From the NCBI GenBank assembly GCA_036397975.1, contig DASWHW010000187.1, forward strand, positions 1-11,041: a stretch of 11,041 nucleotides of DNA, given 5' to 3'. The stretch comes from SZUA-287 sp036397975. Lineage in GTDB: Bacteria > Bacteroidota > Ignavibacteria > UBA10030 > UBA6906. This document shows positions 1 to 7,954 of the stretch, piece by piece. Every line of letters starts with the position of its first letter. Position 1 is the first letter of the stretch. The translations under genes were made by a program, and so were the position numbers. The notes beneath the pieces were generated by a model. That model was not told where the DNA came from. It made no database searches and saw only the letters and a list, made by a program, of their open reading frames with translations.

Positions 1-1
1 C

Positions 2-364
2 CTCCCCGCGGACAAGATTATCGGACGACTGAACAAGATCTCCCTGAAGGCGGAGAAGAAGGAAAACGCGACTGTTTTCCCGATTGAGATTTCTATCCCG
101 GAAACAAGCAACGCGGTGCTTCGGGCAGGGTATTCGGCAAATGCCAACATTATCATCCAACGGAAAGACAGCGTGCTGCTCATCCCCGAACGAGTGGTGA
201 CATTTCGCAACGATTCCGCGTTTGTGCGGATTCCCAAATCCAGCGGTACGCCTGAAGATCGGTTCATCGAGACCGGGTTGAGTGATGCAATCAGCGTTGA
301 GGTTGTTGCAGGTCTAGCCATGGGCGACTCTCTCTTGGAGAAACCGATCAAAAAAATTGAATAG
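2..364 (+). CDS. HlyD/RND-type periplasmic adaptor subunit, C-terminal part (5' end outside window)
   Basis: The reading frame is open from base 2 to the TAG at 362-364 and gives about 120 residues, so the start lies upstream of the window. The visible part reads as the end of a membrane fusion (adaptor) protein of a tripartite exporter. A beta-barrel-type stretch holds LRAGYSANANIIIQ, equivalent to the usual 'L.pGM.a.v.i' segment. It is followed by VLLIPERVV, equivalent to the 'vl.vP..Av' strand, and by a membrane-proximal portion with ETGLSD and GLAMGDSLL, typical of the closing 'v..GL..Gd.VV' repeat. Such proteins bridge an inner-membrane transporter and a TolC-like outer-membrane channel. 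The next gene, a MacB-type permease, starts 9 bases downstream, which fits one export operon. A GTG at 116 is in frame, but the homologous sequence continues upstream of it, so it is not the start. Substrate unknown. Confidence 0.85.
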   Translation, partial: LPADKIIGRLNKISLKAEKKENATVFPIEISIPETSNAVLRAGYSANANIIIQRKDSVLLIPERVVTFRNDSAFVRIPKSSGTPEDRFIETGLSDAISVEVVAGLAMGDSLLEKPIKKIE

Positions 365-373
365 CCCTTTCAC

Positions 374-1612
374 ATGATCAACAGTTTTCTTTCGTCCCTG
401 TCTGAGTTCATTCGAGACCTCCGCTCTCAAAAGCTCCGGACCTTCCTAACAGTGTTCGGGATAGTTTGGGGAACCGTTTCCATTATTGTGCTCCTGGCAT
501 TCGGGATGGGATTCAAGCGGCAAATCGGGATCAACATGCACGGCATAGGGGAAAGTATCGCTATCATGTTCCCGGGACGAACGACAAAGCCGTTTGAAGG
601 CTTCGGCACGGGCCGTCCGATTCGGCTCATGGAAGAAGATGCCTGGCTGCTGGAGCGACAGGTTCCCGAAATTGCAGCGATCAGTCCGGAGTATAGCAAC
701 AATAATATTGCCGCTCGTGTAGGGGAAAACATCATTAATCCTGCCGTGGCGGGAGTCTACCCGGCATACGGAAATATTCGCAATGTCATTGCCGAGCGCG
801 GCGGTCGCTTCCTAAATGATCATGATATCCTCGAACGACGGCGAGTAGCGCTGATTGGCGATGAAGTGAAAAATCTGTTGTTCGGTGAAAGTGATCCCAT
901 TGGAAGAATCATCACCGTTGGCGATGTTCCGTTTTTGGTCGTGGGCGTAATGATCAAGAAAACCCAAAATTCATCTTACAATCGCCGCGACAGGGACAGG
1001 ATTTTCATACCTGCAACAACCTTTACCTCCGTTTTCGGTAGTCCCTACGTGAGCAACCTGATTTACCAACCGAGAGATCCTCGACGTTACGAAGAAGTGC
1101 AAACGAAAGTCCGCGAGGTGCTGGGGAAAAGACATAAGTTTGACCCAGAGGATAAGGATGCGATCTGGATTTGGGATACGACGGAATTCGATGAATTCAT
1201 TTTCTATTTTTTCCTCGCCTTCAATATTTTCATGGGCCTGATTGGCACGGTGACGCTGGGAGTGGGAGGTATTGGGGTTGCGAACATCATGTACATCGTT
1301 GTTGAGGAACGAATCAAAGAGATCGGAATCAAACGGGCAGTCGGTGCGCGAAGGTCGTCGATACTGAGTCAGTTCTTCCTGGAAACATTGTTTATTGTCG
1401 GTATTGGTTCGTTGATTGGGTCTCTCGTTGCTGCAGGGATTATCCAGGCACTACAGCTCATTCCCATCAAGGAATTTGTGGGTGTGCCGGAGCTGTCGCT
1501 CGAAGTTGCAGTTGCGACGGCGAGTGTCCTTTCTGTGGTTGCGCTCGCTGCCGGATTAATGCCGGCACGCCGGGCGGCGAATCTGAATGTAGTCGACTGT
1601 CTGAGGACTTAA
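374..1612 (+). CDS. MacB/FtsX-type ABC transporter permease (first of tandem pair)
   Basis: A 412-residue inner-membrane permease of the MacB/LolCE/FtsX class, without a fused ATPase. The visible order is: a short cytoplasmic N-terminus; TM1 at about residues 22-44, after RSQKLRTFLTVFGIVWGTV; a large extracytoplasmic MacB-PCD-like domain at about 45-270; then the FtsX domain with three TM segments near 275-300, 335-360 and 376-398. The loop VVEERIKEIGIKRAVGARR (about 309-327) is the usual cytoplasmic coupling region. The protein ends in LMPARRAANLNVVDCLR, the common family C-terminus (Pxx(R/K)xAxxxxPxxxLR). These permeases work with a cytoplasmic ATPase, a periplasmic adaptor and a TolC-like channel to expel peptides, antibiotics or lipoprotein-like substrates. 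The adaptor lies immediately upstream and a second permease 12 bases downstream; no ATPase gene lies between them. No Shine-Dalgarno sequence is clear before ATG 374, and translation is probably coupled. Substrate cannot be read from the sequence. Confidence 0.93.
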   Translation: MINSFLSSLSEFIRDLRSQKLRTFLTVFGIVWGTVSIIVLLAFGMGFKRQIGINMHGIGESIAIMFPGRTTKPFEGFGTGRPIRLMEEDAWLLERQVPEIAAISPEYSNNNIAARVGENIINPAVAGVYPAYGNIRNVIAERGGRFLNDHDILERRRVALIGDEVKNLLFGESDPIGRIITVGDVPFLVVGVMIKKTQNSSYNRRDRDRIFIPATTFTSVFGSPYVSNLIYQPRDPRRYEEVQTKVREVLGKRHKFDPEDKDAIWIWDTTEFDEFIFYFFLAFNIFMGLIGTVTLGVGGIGVANIMYIVVEERIKEIGIKRAVGARRSSILSQFFLETLFIVGIGSLIGSLVAAGIIQALQLIPIKEFVGVPELSLEVAVATASVLSVVALAAGLMPARRAANLNVVDCLRT

Positions 1613-1624
1613 ACCGCAAAGCAC

Positions 1625-2866
1625 ATGTGGCGAGAACTTCTCATCAATTTTGTCAATGATCTTCTGGCACATAAAACGCGTGCCTTCCTGACTATAATCG
1701 CGATTACCTGGGGAACTGTCGCGGTGGTGTTACTTCTCTCCTTTGGTGAAGGGTTGACAACCCAGATGCAGAAGGGACTGCTCAATGCGGGAAATCGGAT
1801 CATGATTCTCTACGGAGGTGAAACCGGCAAACAGTTTGAAGGGATGCCGAAAGGTCGAAAGATAAGAATGGTGGAGGAGGATGCCGCAATGCTCAAGGCG
1901 GCGATACCGGCGATCGATATGATCAGTCCTCAATACCGAAAGTCCGTTACTCTCTCGTATGGAAAATTCTCGACGAACACAGAATGTGAAGGGGTGAACC
2001 CGTCCTTTGAAGAAATGCGGAACATGTACCCGATGGCAGCCGGGAGATTCCTGACTGACGTGGACGTGGCGCGACAACGACGTGTGTTATTTCTTGGGTC
2101 GAAGATTGCGAAAGATATTTTCAAAGAGGAGGCTCCCGTAGGGAAGTTACTGTTTCTCGACGGGGTTCCGTTTACTATTATTGGCATTATGCAAACAAAG
2201 ATACAAACGAGCATGAACAATGGTCCAGACGTCGAGCGGGCAATTATTCCCTACAGCACTTTCAGAACGATGTATGGGCCAACGCGGGTCAATTCCATTC
2301 TTGTCCGTCCTGTGGACCCTGGCAAACAAGAAGAGGTAAAGAAAGAGATATTTCGAGTACTTGCGCGAAAGTACAACTTCGATCCAACAGATGAACGAAC
2401 GCTCTACATTTGGGACTTTATTGAAGATGAAAAAATAGGGGCGAAGATCTCAATCGGTATTCAAATATTCCTGGGTTCAGTGGGATTTCTGACGTTGTTG
2501 ATAGCAGGAGTTGGTGTGGCGAACGTTATGTATGTGGTGGTGAAGGAACGAACCAGGGAAATAGGCATCCGGATGGCGGTAGGCGCAAAGCGTTCGTATA
2601 TCCTTGCTCAGTTTGTGTTTGAGGCCCTCCTGTTGGCATTTATCGGAGGAGGCCTTGGTTTTCTATTTTCCTATGGAGTGATCTCCGGGGTACATTTGAT
2701 TCCATCAGACGATGGCCCAATGCAGTTCCTCGGGAAACCGGTTTTGTCACCTGCTGTTATGATTATTACGGCGAGTATTCTGGGTATGATAGGACTTCTA
2801 GCAGGAGTGTTTCCTGCGAGGAAAGCAGCTGCTGTTGATCCTGTAGAGTCGCTTCGCTACGAGTGA
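1625..2866 (+). CDS. MacB/FtsX-type ABC transporter permease (second of tandem pair)
   Basis: A 413-residue paralogue of the preceding permease with the same plan: TM1 at about 20-42, an extracytoplasmic MacB-PCD-like domain at about 43-270, and an FtsX domain with TM segments near 275-305, 330-355 and 375-397. It shares diagnostic stretches with its neighbour. These are the 'WGTV' at the start of TM1, 'FEG..kGR.IR..EEDA..L' followed by 'ISP.Y' early in the periplasmic domain, the coupling loop VVKERTREIGIRMAVGAKR (about 306-324), and a C-terminus FPARKAAAVDPVESLRYE that is closer to the family norm than that of the first copy. The two probably form a heterodimeric membrane unit, or arose by duplication and diverged for different substrates. 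The only upstream purine run, GAGGA near 1604, is about 17 bases from the ATG, too far for a good ribosome site, so translation is likely coupled. A hairpin begins at the stop codon. Confidence 0.93.
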   Translation: MWRELLINFVNDLLAHKTRAFLTIIAITWGTVAVVLLLSFGEGLTTQMQKGLLNAGNRIMILYGGETGKQFEGMPKGRKIRMVEEDAAMLKAAIPAIDMISPQYRKSVTLSYGKFSTNTECEGVNPSFEEMRNMYPMAAGRFLTDVDVARQRRVLFLGSKIAKDIFKEEAPVGKLLFLDGVPFTIIGIMQTKIQTSMNNGPDVERAIIPYSTFRTMYGPTRVNSILVRPVDPGKQEEVKKEIFRVLARKYNFDPTDERTLYIWDFIEDEKIGAKISIGIQIFLGSVGFLTLLIAGVGVANVMYVVVKERTREIGIRMAVGAKRSYILAQFVFEALLLAFIGGGLGFLFSYGVISGVHLIPSDDGPMQFLGKPVLSPAVMIITASILGMIGLLAGVFPARKAAAVDPVESLRYE

Positions 2867-2886
2867 GTGGAGATTACTCCACTTTT
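2866..2886 (+). terminator. Hairpin terminator at convergent gene junction
   Basis: A perfect 7-bp stem, AGTGGAG (2866-2872) with CTCCACT (2877-2883), encloses the four-base loop ATTA. It is followed by a short T run; bases 2883-2886 are TTTT. Read on the plus strand this resembles a short Rho-independent terminator for the export operon. The stem begins on the last base of the TGA stop of the second permease. The loop contains the TAA stop of the converging TPR gene (2874-2876 on the minus strand). On the minus strand no U-run follows the stem, so termination there would be weaker. The stem is short and the T run brief, so this is a candidate only. Confidence 0.5.
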
Positions 2887-4724
2887 CGGAGAACCTGTGC
2901 CTTCAGAGATAATGCTTCTTGGTGGTTTGGCTCTATTGCCAGAGCAGAGTTCACTTCCTGGAGAGCCTCTTTCGTCTTTCCTTGAATCAAGAGATCGAAC
3001 GCATTACTCAAATGCAGATGAATGACCAGCGGTCCCTGCTGGTTTGCCTTTACGGCCTGCCACTCATTGAACTTTCGATCTAATTCATCTCGCAACTGCA
3101 TAACATCAGGTCGGTTTCCCGCAAAGCGGAGAGCATATTCCACCCACGCCATTGCTTCAGGCAGCTCTTCACGGGCTAAACACTCGCGTGCAGTCTTCAA
3201 ACTCATTTCGACCGCGATATTTTCTTTTTCTCCTTCTTCAGATTTATGCCGTTGTTCGGTTACGATTTCCGCGATAGAGAGTTCTTCCGCCTCAGCGGGG
3301 CTCGGCTCATCAGTAAATCCAGGAGTTTCTGTTGGTTTGTCTTCCATGAACGGTGAGTAAAGCGACAGGATTGTTTTGGCATCCTCAGAAGGCTCAGCGT
3401 CCTCGTCCGAATATTGAGGTTCCTCGTCAGCTTGCACAGTTGCACCGCCATCAAGCTCTTCCAGCTTCGGCAGGTGAACAGCGAATTGGTCCGGTTTCGC
3501 CAGGCTCAGAGCGCTTCCTAATTCAGCGAGTGCTTCTTCGGTGAAGTTGATTCGAGCGTAGCCGTACGCTTTTGCCACACCTACAATCAGGAAGGCGATT
3601 TCTTCCTGATGTCGAACATTTGCCTCTTCGAGGTCTTTGTTTAGTTTGGCAACCATTTCCGCATCACTGAGATGGTTGACTACTGCCTCTTCGCGGCGTC
3701 GATGTTCCTTTTCTGATTCCAGCCGATGCTGTTCTTCCAGCTTGAACGCTTCCTCGCGCGCTTCAATGACCCGATTCTCGCACTCAACCAGCGGCGCGCT
3801 GACGGGATCGATGCGATATGCCTGCGTGAGAATGCGAAATGCCTCGTCAAATTGACGATGCTTCGCATGATTCTCCGCTTTATCAATTTCCTTTCGAATC
3901 AGCGACTTGAATCCTTCTGCAACTTTTTCGTTACTTTCGAATTTGCCATCCTTCGCCTTTTTCATTCGGCCGAGGATTTGCTGGTGCAAACTTACCACAT
4001 TCTCATTTGAGGGATCCAGCGCTTGAACGATAGCCAATTGTCCAAGAGCATTCTCATGAAGTCCATTGCGAAGGGATTCCCGAACTTTTTGCAGACTATG
4101 TCGGATCTTGTGCTCGCGGGCCTGTCGGGATGCTTCTTCCATTGCCTTTCGTGCAACCGCTTCGCGTTCTGTTGAGTCGACATCGAAGAGCTTGTGCCTG
4201 CCGGACTTTTCTTCTTCTTCCTCTCTCACTTTGTTTTCTCGAGATTTGCGCAGCAGTTCGACGCGGGCTCTTATCTTGGCTTCGAGGAGCAGTAATTCTT
4301 CGTCTTCAGGGGATTCTTGCAATGCGCGGGCAATCCAATTGAGCGCTTCGGTAGGAGAAGAATCTAGGACTTCGCCGGCTTTTTGTTTCAACACCTCGAC
4401 ATTATTTTCGTCTCTCGTTTGAGAGCCGCCAACTGCATCGTGCCCTGCGAGCGCAATAAAATAACGAAGGCTTGCGATAATAGGGGATAGTGCAACAGTT
4501 ACCTCGGGGCCCTCCAGATTATCCTTTTCTCGGAAGTCGAACGCGAGTTGCAAACGATGTTGCAGGGCTTTCAACGCGCCCGGTGCGGCATCGTCATCTT
4601 CGGCGTCAGCAAGCGCTTTCGCCGCGTTTCCAAAATTGCCTCCCTTTACAAACTCATCTACACGATGGAGCACGCGCAAGAGATCGTGGAGCTTCTTCTT
4701 TTCATGTTGGGGAGCCTGATGCAT
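2874..4724 (-). CDS. Large cytoplasmic TPR / coiled-coil protein, third gene of signalling operon
   Basis: A 616-residue protein with no signal peptide or membrane segment, very rich in Glu, Lys, Ala and Leu. Helical tetratricopeptide-like units can be seen at about 117-155 (EALNWIARALQESPEDEELLLLEAK), 207-245 (ENALGQLAIVQALDPSNENV), 280-312 (FDEAFRILTQAYRIDPVSAPL), 380-410 (FTEEALAELGSALSLAKPD), 505-545 (LPEAMAWVEYALRFAGNRPDV) and 570-605 (KEALQEVNSALAIEPNHQEAL). Charged, probably coiled-coil segments lie between them (about 155-210 and 318-372). An acidic, Pro/Ser-rich and probably disordered linker spans about 424-500 and separates the last two repeats. TPR proteins act as docking scaffolds; no catalytic motif is visible. 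The ATG is 9 bases after the TAG of the response regulator gene, and an AGGT overlapping that stop codon is the only ribosome-site candidate. This spacing implies co-translation with the regulator, so a role as partner or output of the two-component pair is a fair inference, but unproven. Confidence 0.88.
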   Translation of the reverse strand: MHQAPQHEKKKLHDLLRVLHRVDEFVKGGNFGNAAKALADAEDDDAAPGALKALQHRLQLAFDFREKDNLEGPEVTVALSPIIASLRYFIALAGHDAVGGSQTRDENNVEVLKQKAGEVLDSSPTEALNWIARALQESPEDEELLLLEAKIRARVELLRKSRENKVREEEEEKSGRHKLFDVDSTEREAVARKAMEEASRQAREHKIRHSLQKVRESLRNGLHENALGQLAIVQALDPSNENVVSLHQQILGRMKKAKDGKFESNEKVAEGFKSLIRKEIDKAENHAKHRQFDEAFRILTQAYRIDPVSAPLVECENRVIEAREEAFKLEEQHRLESEKEHRRREEAVVNHLSDAEMVAKLNKDLEEANVRHQEEIAFLIVGVAKAYGYARINFTEEALAELGSALSLAKPDQFAVHLPKLEELDGGATVQADEEPQYSDEDAEPSEDAKTILSLYSPFMEDKPTETPGFTDEPSPAEAEELSIAEIVTEQRHKSEEGEKENIAVEMSLKTARECLAREELPEAMAWVEYALRFAGNRPDVMQLRDELDRKFNEWQAVKANQQGPLVIHLHLSNAFDLLIQGKTKEALQEVNSALAIEPNHQEALSLKAQVLRKVE

Positions 4725-4733
4725 ACGGATGAC

Positions 4734-5738
4734 CTAGTTTGAGTTGAGTTTGTCTTTCAACTTTGACTTTGCAAGCAACGCTTGGGCTGCCCGGAGGCGC
4801 AAACGCAACGAACTCTCATCCGGCGTGGTCGTAAACGTCGTTGGGGATATTTTCTCTGCTGTTTGACGAACGTTCCGCGTGGGATTCTTTTGATATGCCT
4901 TGCTTCGCTCGACGGCCATCTGCAGTGTCTTTTCGATCTGCTGTTCCTGCGCTGGCCGAACGAGGTAACGGAAGACGTTGAGTTCGTTGATCGATCGTAT
5001 CGCGAGCGTTGCGTCGCGCACTTCCGTCAGAATAACTGTGACTATATTGGGATATTCTCGGCGAATCGTATCCAAAAAGCTGATACCGTCCACCTCACCG
5101 AAACTGACATTACTAACGATGACCGATACCGGCTTTTTCGCAAGCTGGGCAAAGGCATCATCGACAGAATTCACCCCCACGACATCATAGGCGTGCTGGA
5201 ATTTGTCGATCAGGTTATTTGTCTGCTCTTCATTGTAATCGATAAACATCACACGGGAGTTTTCTTCTTCCACTTCAATATGGACACTCCGGCCAGAGGC
5301 AGGTTCTCCCTGCGTCGTCACCGCTTCCTTGCTCAGTTCCTGCACCTGGAGGTTCGTTATTTTGTCGAAGATATCGACGCCGAGCTTTACGACATGAAGC
5401 ATGAAGTCGCTCTGCCACGGCTTGTTGATGAAACGGAAGATTTCGCCCGCATTCACCGAACCGATGATCGCGTCCAGATCAGAATACCCCGTCAGGAGCA
5501 TGCGTACGGTATTCGGGGAAAGTTCCTTGACCTCGCGCAGCAGTTCATGACCAAGCATGCCGGGCATTCGCTGGTCGCTAATGATGACCTTGATTGGAAC
5601 AGAACGGATAATGTCGAGAGCAGCGAAACCGTTTTCCGCCATAAATACTTTGTAATGTCGCTTGAATAACATGTTGAGCGACGACAGAATCATCGGCTCG
5701 TCATCAACGAACAGGATATTTGAGGTCTGCTCGGTCAT
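4734..5738 (-). CDS. Response regulator with two receiver domains (second degenerate), no output domain
   Basis: A 334-residue cytoplasmic protein. Receiver 1 spans about residues 6-122 and is complete: acidic pair D12/D13 in FVDDEP, phosphoacceptor D55 in IISDQRMPG, T83 in LLTGYSD and K106 in FINKPW. The NKPW ending is common in receivers of RpfG-like and hybrid-kinase-associated regulators. Receiver 2 spans about 162-278 and keeps the fold pattern (VMFID; VIVSN; VILTEV; FRYLVRPAQ) but has lost key residues. The second pocket acid is Y168, the phosphoacceptor position is N210, and the conserved Lys is R261. It is therefore probably not phosphorylated and works as a pseudo-receiver. The tail of about 55 residues (280-334) is Thr/Ser-rich, then Arg/Lys-rich with a probable amphipathic helix (SLRLRLRAAQALLAKSKLKD). 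No HTH, HD-GYP, GGDEF or other output domain is present. The start ATG has GAGG four bases upstream. The kinase gene ends 42 bases before it, so the two are a cognate pair. Confidence 0.93.
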   Translation of the reverse strand: MTEQTSNILFVDDEPMILSSLNMLFKRHYKVFMAENGFAALDIIRSVPIKVIISDQRMPGMLGHELLREVKELSPNTVRMLLTGYSDLDAIIGSVNAGEIFRFINKPWQSDFMLHVVKLGVDIFDKITNLQVQELSKEAVTTQGEPASGRSVHIEVEEENSRVMFIDYNEEQTNNLIDKFQHAYDVVGVNSVDDAFAQLAKKPVSVIVSNVSFGEVDGISFLDTIRREYPNIVTVILTEVRDATLAIRSINELNVFRYLVRPAQEQQIEKTLQMAVERSKAYQKNPTRNVRQTAEKISPTTFTTTPDESSLRLRLRAAQALLAKSKLKDKLNSN

Positions 5739-5780
5739 TGTTCCTCATTAGTCGAGAATTGGTCGTCTGAAATCATCGTA

Positions 5781-7877
5781 CTACGCTGCTCGAGATTGGC
5801 CTGGAGACATTTGTCGTTGCGTGACTGGGATCTTTATCGTGAATTCGGTTCCCTGGCCAACAACGCTGCTGACTGTAAGAGACCCTCCGTGTTTCTCAAT
5901 GATTTTATAAGCAATCGAGAGGCCAAGTCCTGTTCCCTCTCCCACAGGTTTCGTGGTGAAGAATGGTTCAAAGATCTTGGCAAGGTGATCTTTGGGAATT
6001 CCTTTTCCTGTGTCGCTGATGCGGATTACTGCCATGTCTGGATCTCCGGGTTCCTTATACGTCTTAATGGTGATGACGCCTTCGCCTTCGATGGCTTGTG
6101 CCGCGTTGACGAGAAGATTCAGAACCACTTGATTGAACTGAGCGGGGTAGCATTCCGCGATCAGGTTCTGTTGATAATCTTTTCGCACAACCGCTTTATT
6201 CTTAATGGCACTTCGCCCGATGACCAGCGTTGAATCGATGGCTTTGTTAATATCAATTTTCGCAAAATCCGCTTCGTCAAGTCTTGAGAAGTCCCGAAGG
6301 TTTTTGATAAGCTCCTGAATGCGCTCGGTACCGCCCAGTGCTTGCGTCAGCATCATTTCGATATCGCCAAGAACATTGTCTCGCTCGAGGCGCGTTGCGA
6401 TATCCGCAAGATCTTCGACGGTCTGCTCAAGGCCTTCTTCCTGACCGTTCACCAGCATATCAAGGAGAAGGCGAAACTTCGTGATGGCTTCGTTAATAGA
6501 AACCTGATTCGCGATCATCATCTCAATATTATTCTTGACATAACCCAGCGGCGTGTTTACTTCATGAGCGATACCGGCAACCATCTGACCAAGCGAGGCC
6601 ATCTTTTCACCTTGCACAAGGGCCGACTGCGCCTCACGAAGCTGTTTGTTACTCGCTTCCAGCAACATCTTGCTCTCTTCCAACTGCTTGTTTCGATAGA
6701 TCAAGCTCACCGCCAGCTGGTTAAACGACTGGCCGAGTTGACCAAGTTCATCCCGCGAAGAAAGCCGGACAGTTTCTGTCATGCTTCCTGAGCTAAGTTG
6801 CCTTGCGACGCTCTCAAGAGAATACACCGAGAGACGTACCGAACGATAGAATCCCATCAAGAGATACGCGACAAGGAAAAATACCAGCGGCGTGAAGACC
6901 AGGGTTTGGAGCCGCCGTTGCGCATAGGAATCGAGGCGCGTTTGCAGAAGTTGCGCGAGCACCCTTGACTCAGCGTCATACACCTTAAATGATGCTACCA
7001 CCGATTTGTCTGCTAACTCAGCATAGTTTGATCGGTTGGCCGGAATCTCGCCGGAGAGGATTTCATTCGTTACTGCATCGACGAATTCGTCGGTCGTTGA
7101 CCTGAGTTCAATGAATGTCGGATCAATATATGGCGCAATTCCTGAGTTCACGGAGTACACCTTTCTCACACCTTCGCTGATGTCATTCATCAGTGACCGC
7201 GTTACGCCGAGCTGCACGGTAAAGTCGATCCGCTGCTGGGGTGTGAGGAGAGACATTGTGGTCATAGACATCAACAGACTGCGAGATTTGTTTATCACCT
7301 CTGCCAAGTGAAGCACCTTGGCGGTCGTAAGGTTCATGAGGTAGTACGAATCGATGTCAGGATCCAGGGTCAAATTGGAGTAGTCCGCGACGTGAACGAT
7401 GAGAGATAAGATGTCCTTGCTGAGAGCCGAATGGAGTTCCTCACTCTTATCCAATCGATTGCTGAAGGCGCGACTTTTCAAACTTCGCCAGCTCATCTTG
7501 ATATTCTTCCAACTTTCGTGCGTCGAAAACTCATCCCCTGCAAATGAAGTTGCGACATCCCCGCGGGCAATCGCCTGTTCGATCTCAGCCTGTTTCCGCT
7601 GCATCTCGATCGCGGCGCTGGTATCGCCGAAGAAGAAAGAGACAGAATATTTGCGATGTTCTTGAAGCGAATTCAAGAACTGACGTAGATGTTCGTTATA
7701 TTGGATGCCGAGAATCTCTTTGGAGGTAAAGTCAATCTGTTTGTCATGTTCCGCCGTCAACAAATAGAGCAATCCTCCGCACGGAACGGCGAGCAGGCCC
7801 AACACCAAAAGGAATTTCTTGAAATAGGTGAGCCTGTTCATTAACGCAATAGCAGGGTAAAAGAGTCTGTCCTTCAT
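5781..7877 (-). CDS. Transmembrane sensor histidine kinase with HAMP domain (HEVNTPLG type)
   Basis: A 698-residue inner-membrane kinase, first gene of the minus-strand operon. TM1 is at about 19-41. A mostly helical extracytoplasmic sensor region of about 280 residues follows (42-323) and carries the motif LDPDIDSYYLMNL (171-183), known from helical sensor modules of HAMP-containing kinases and chemoreceptors. TM2 is at about 324-344. A HAMP domain at about 345-398 ends in SSRDELGQLGQSFNQL. A coiled coil leads into the dimerisation/phosphoacceptor domain with H438 in GIAHEVNTPLGYV. The ATP-binding domain has the N box QVVLNLLVNAAQAIEG (583-598), G1 box SDTGKGI with D622, F box IFEPFFTTK (635-643) and G2 box GEGTGLGLS (646-654). 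All residues needed for autophosphorylation and transfer are present, and there is no attached receiver, so the adjacent regulator is its likely target. The ATG is preceded by the purine run AGAGAGG at short spacing. The ligand cannot be read from the sequence. Confidence 0.95.
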   Translation of the reverse strand: MKDRLFYPAIALMNRLTYFKKFLLVLGLLAVPCGGLLYLLTAEHDKQIDFTSKEILGIQYNEHLRQFLNSLQEHRKYSVSFFFGDTSAAIEMQRKQAEIEQAIARGDVATSFAGDEFSTHESWKNIKMSWRSLKSRAFSNRLDKSEELHSALSKDILSLIVHVADYSNLTLDPDIDSYYLMNLTTAKVLHLAEVINKSRSLLMSMTTMSLLTPQQRIDFTVQLGVTRSLMNDISEGVRKVYSVNSGIAPYIDPTFIELRSTTDEFVDAVTNEILSGEIPANRSNYAELADKSVVASFKVYDAESRVLAQLLQTRLDSYAQRRLQTLVFTPLVFFLVAYLLMGFYRSVRLSVYSLESVARQLSSGSMTETVRLSSRDELGQLGQSFNQLAVSLIYRNKQLEESKMLLEASNKQLREAQSALVQGEKMASLGQMVAGIAHEVNTPLGYVKNNIEMMIANQVSINEAITKFRLLLDMLVNGQEEGLEQTVEDLADIATRLERDNVLGDIEMMLTQALGGTERIQELIKNLRDFSRLDEADFAKIDINKAIDSTLVIGRSAIKNKAVVRKDYQQNLIAECYPAQFNQVVLNLLVNAAQAIEGEGVITIKTYKEPGDPDMAVIRISDTGKGIPKDHLAKIFEPFFTTKPVGEGTGLGLSIAYKIIEKHGGSLTVSSVVGQGTEFTIKIPVTQRQMSPGQSRAA

Positions 7878-7954
7878 GGCCTCTCTGTGCGAATTTGTGG
7901 ATGCTGATGTAATGACACGCTAAGAAAGGTTACAAGAACTGGGCCAAGCGGGCA

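Noticed and set aside
4782..5669. A 295-codon open frame on the plus strand, opposite the response regulator gene
   Set aside because: It lies entirely within the regulator coding region on the other strand. The minus-strand frame has complete receiver motifs, while the plus-strand translation shows no recognisable domain; it is a shadow frame.
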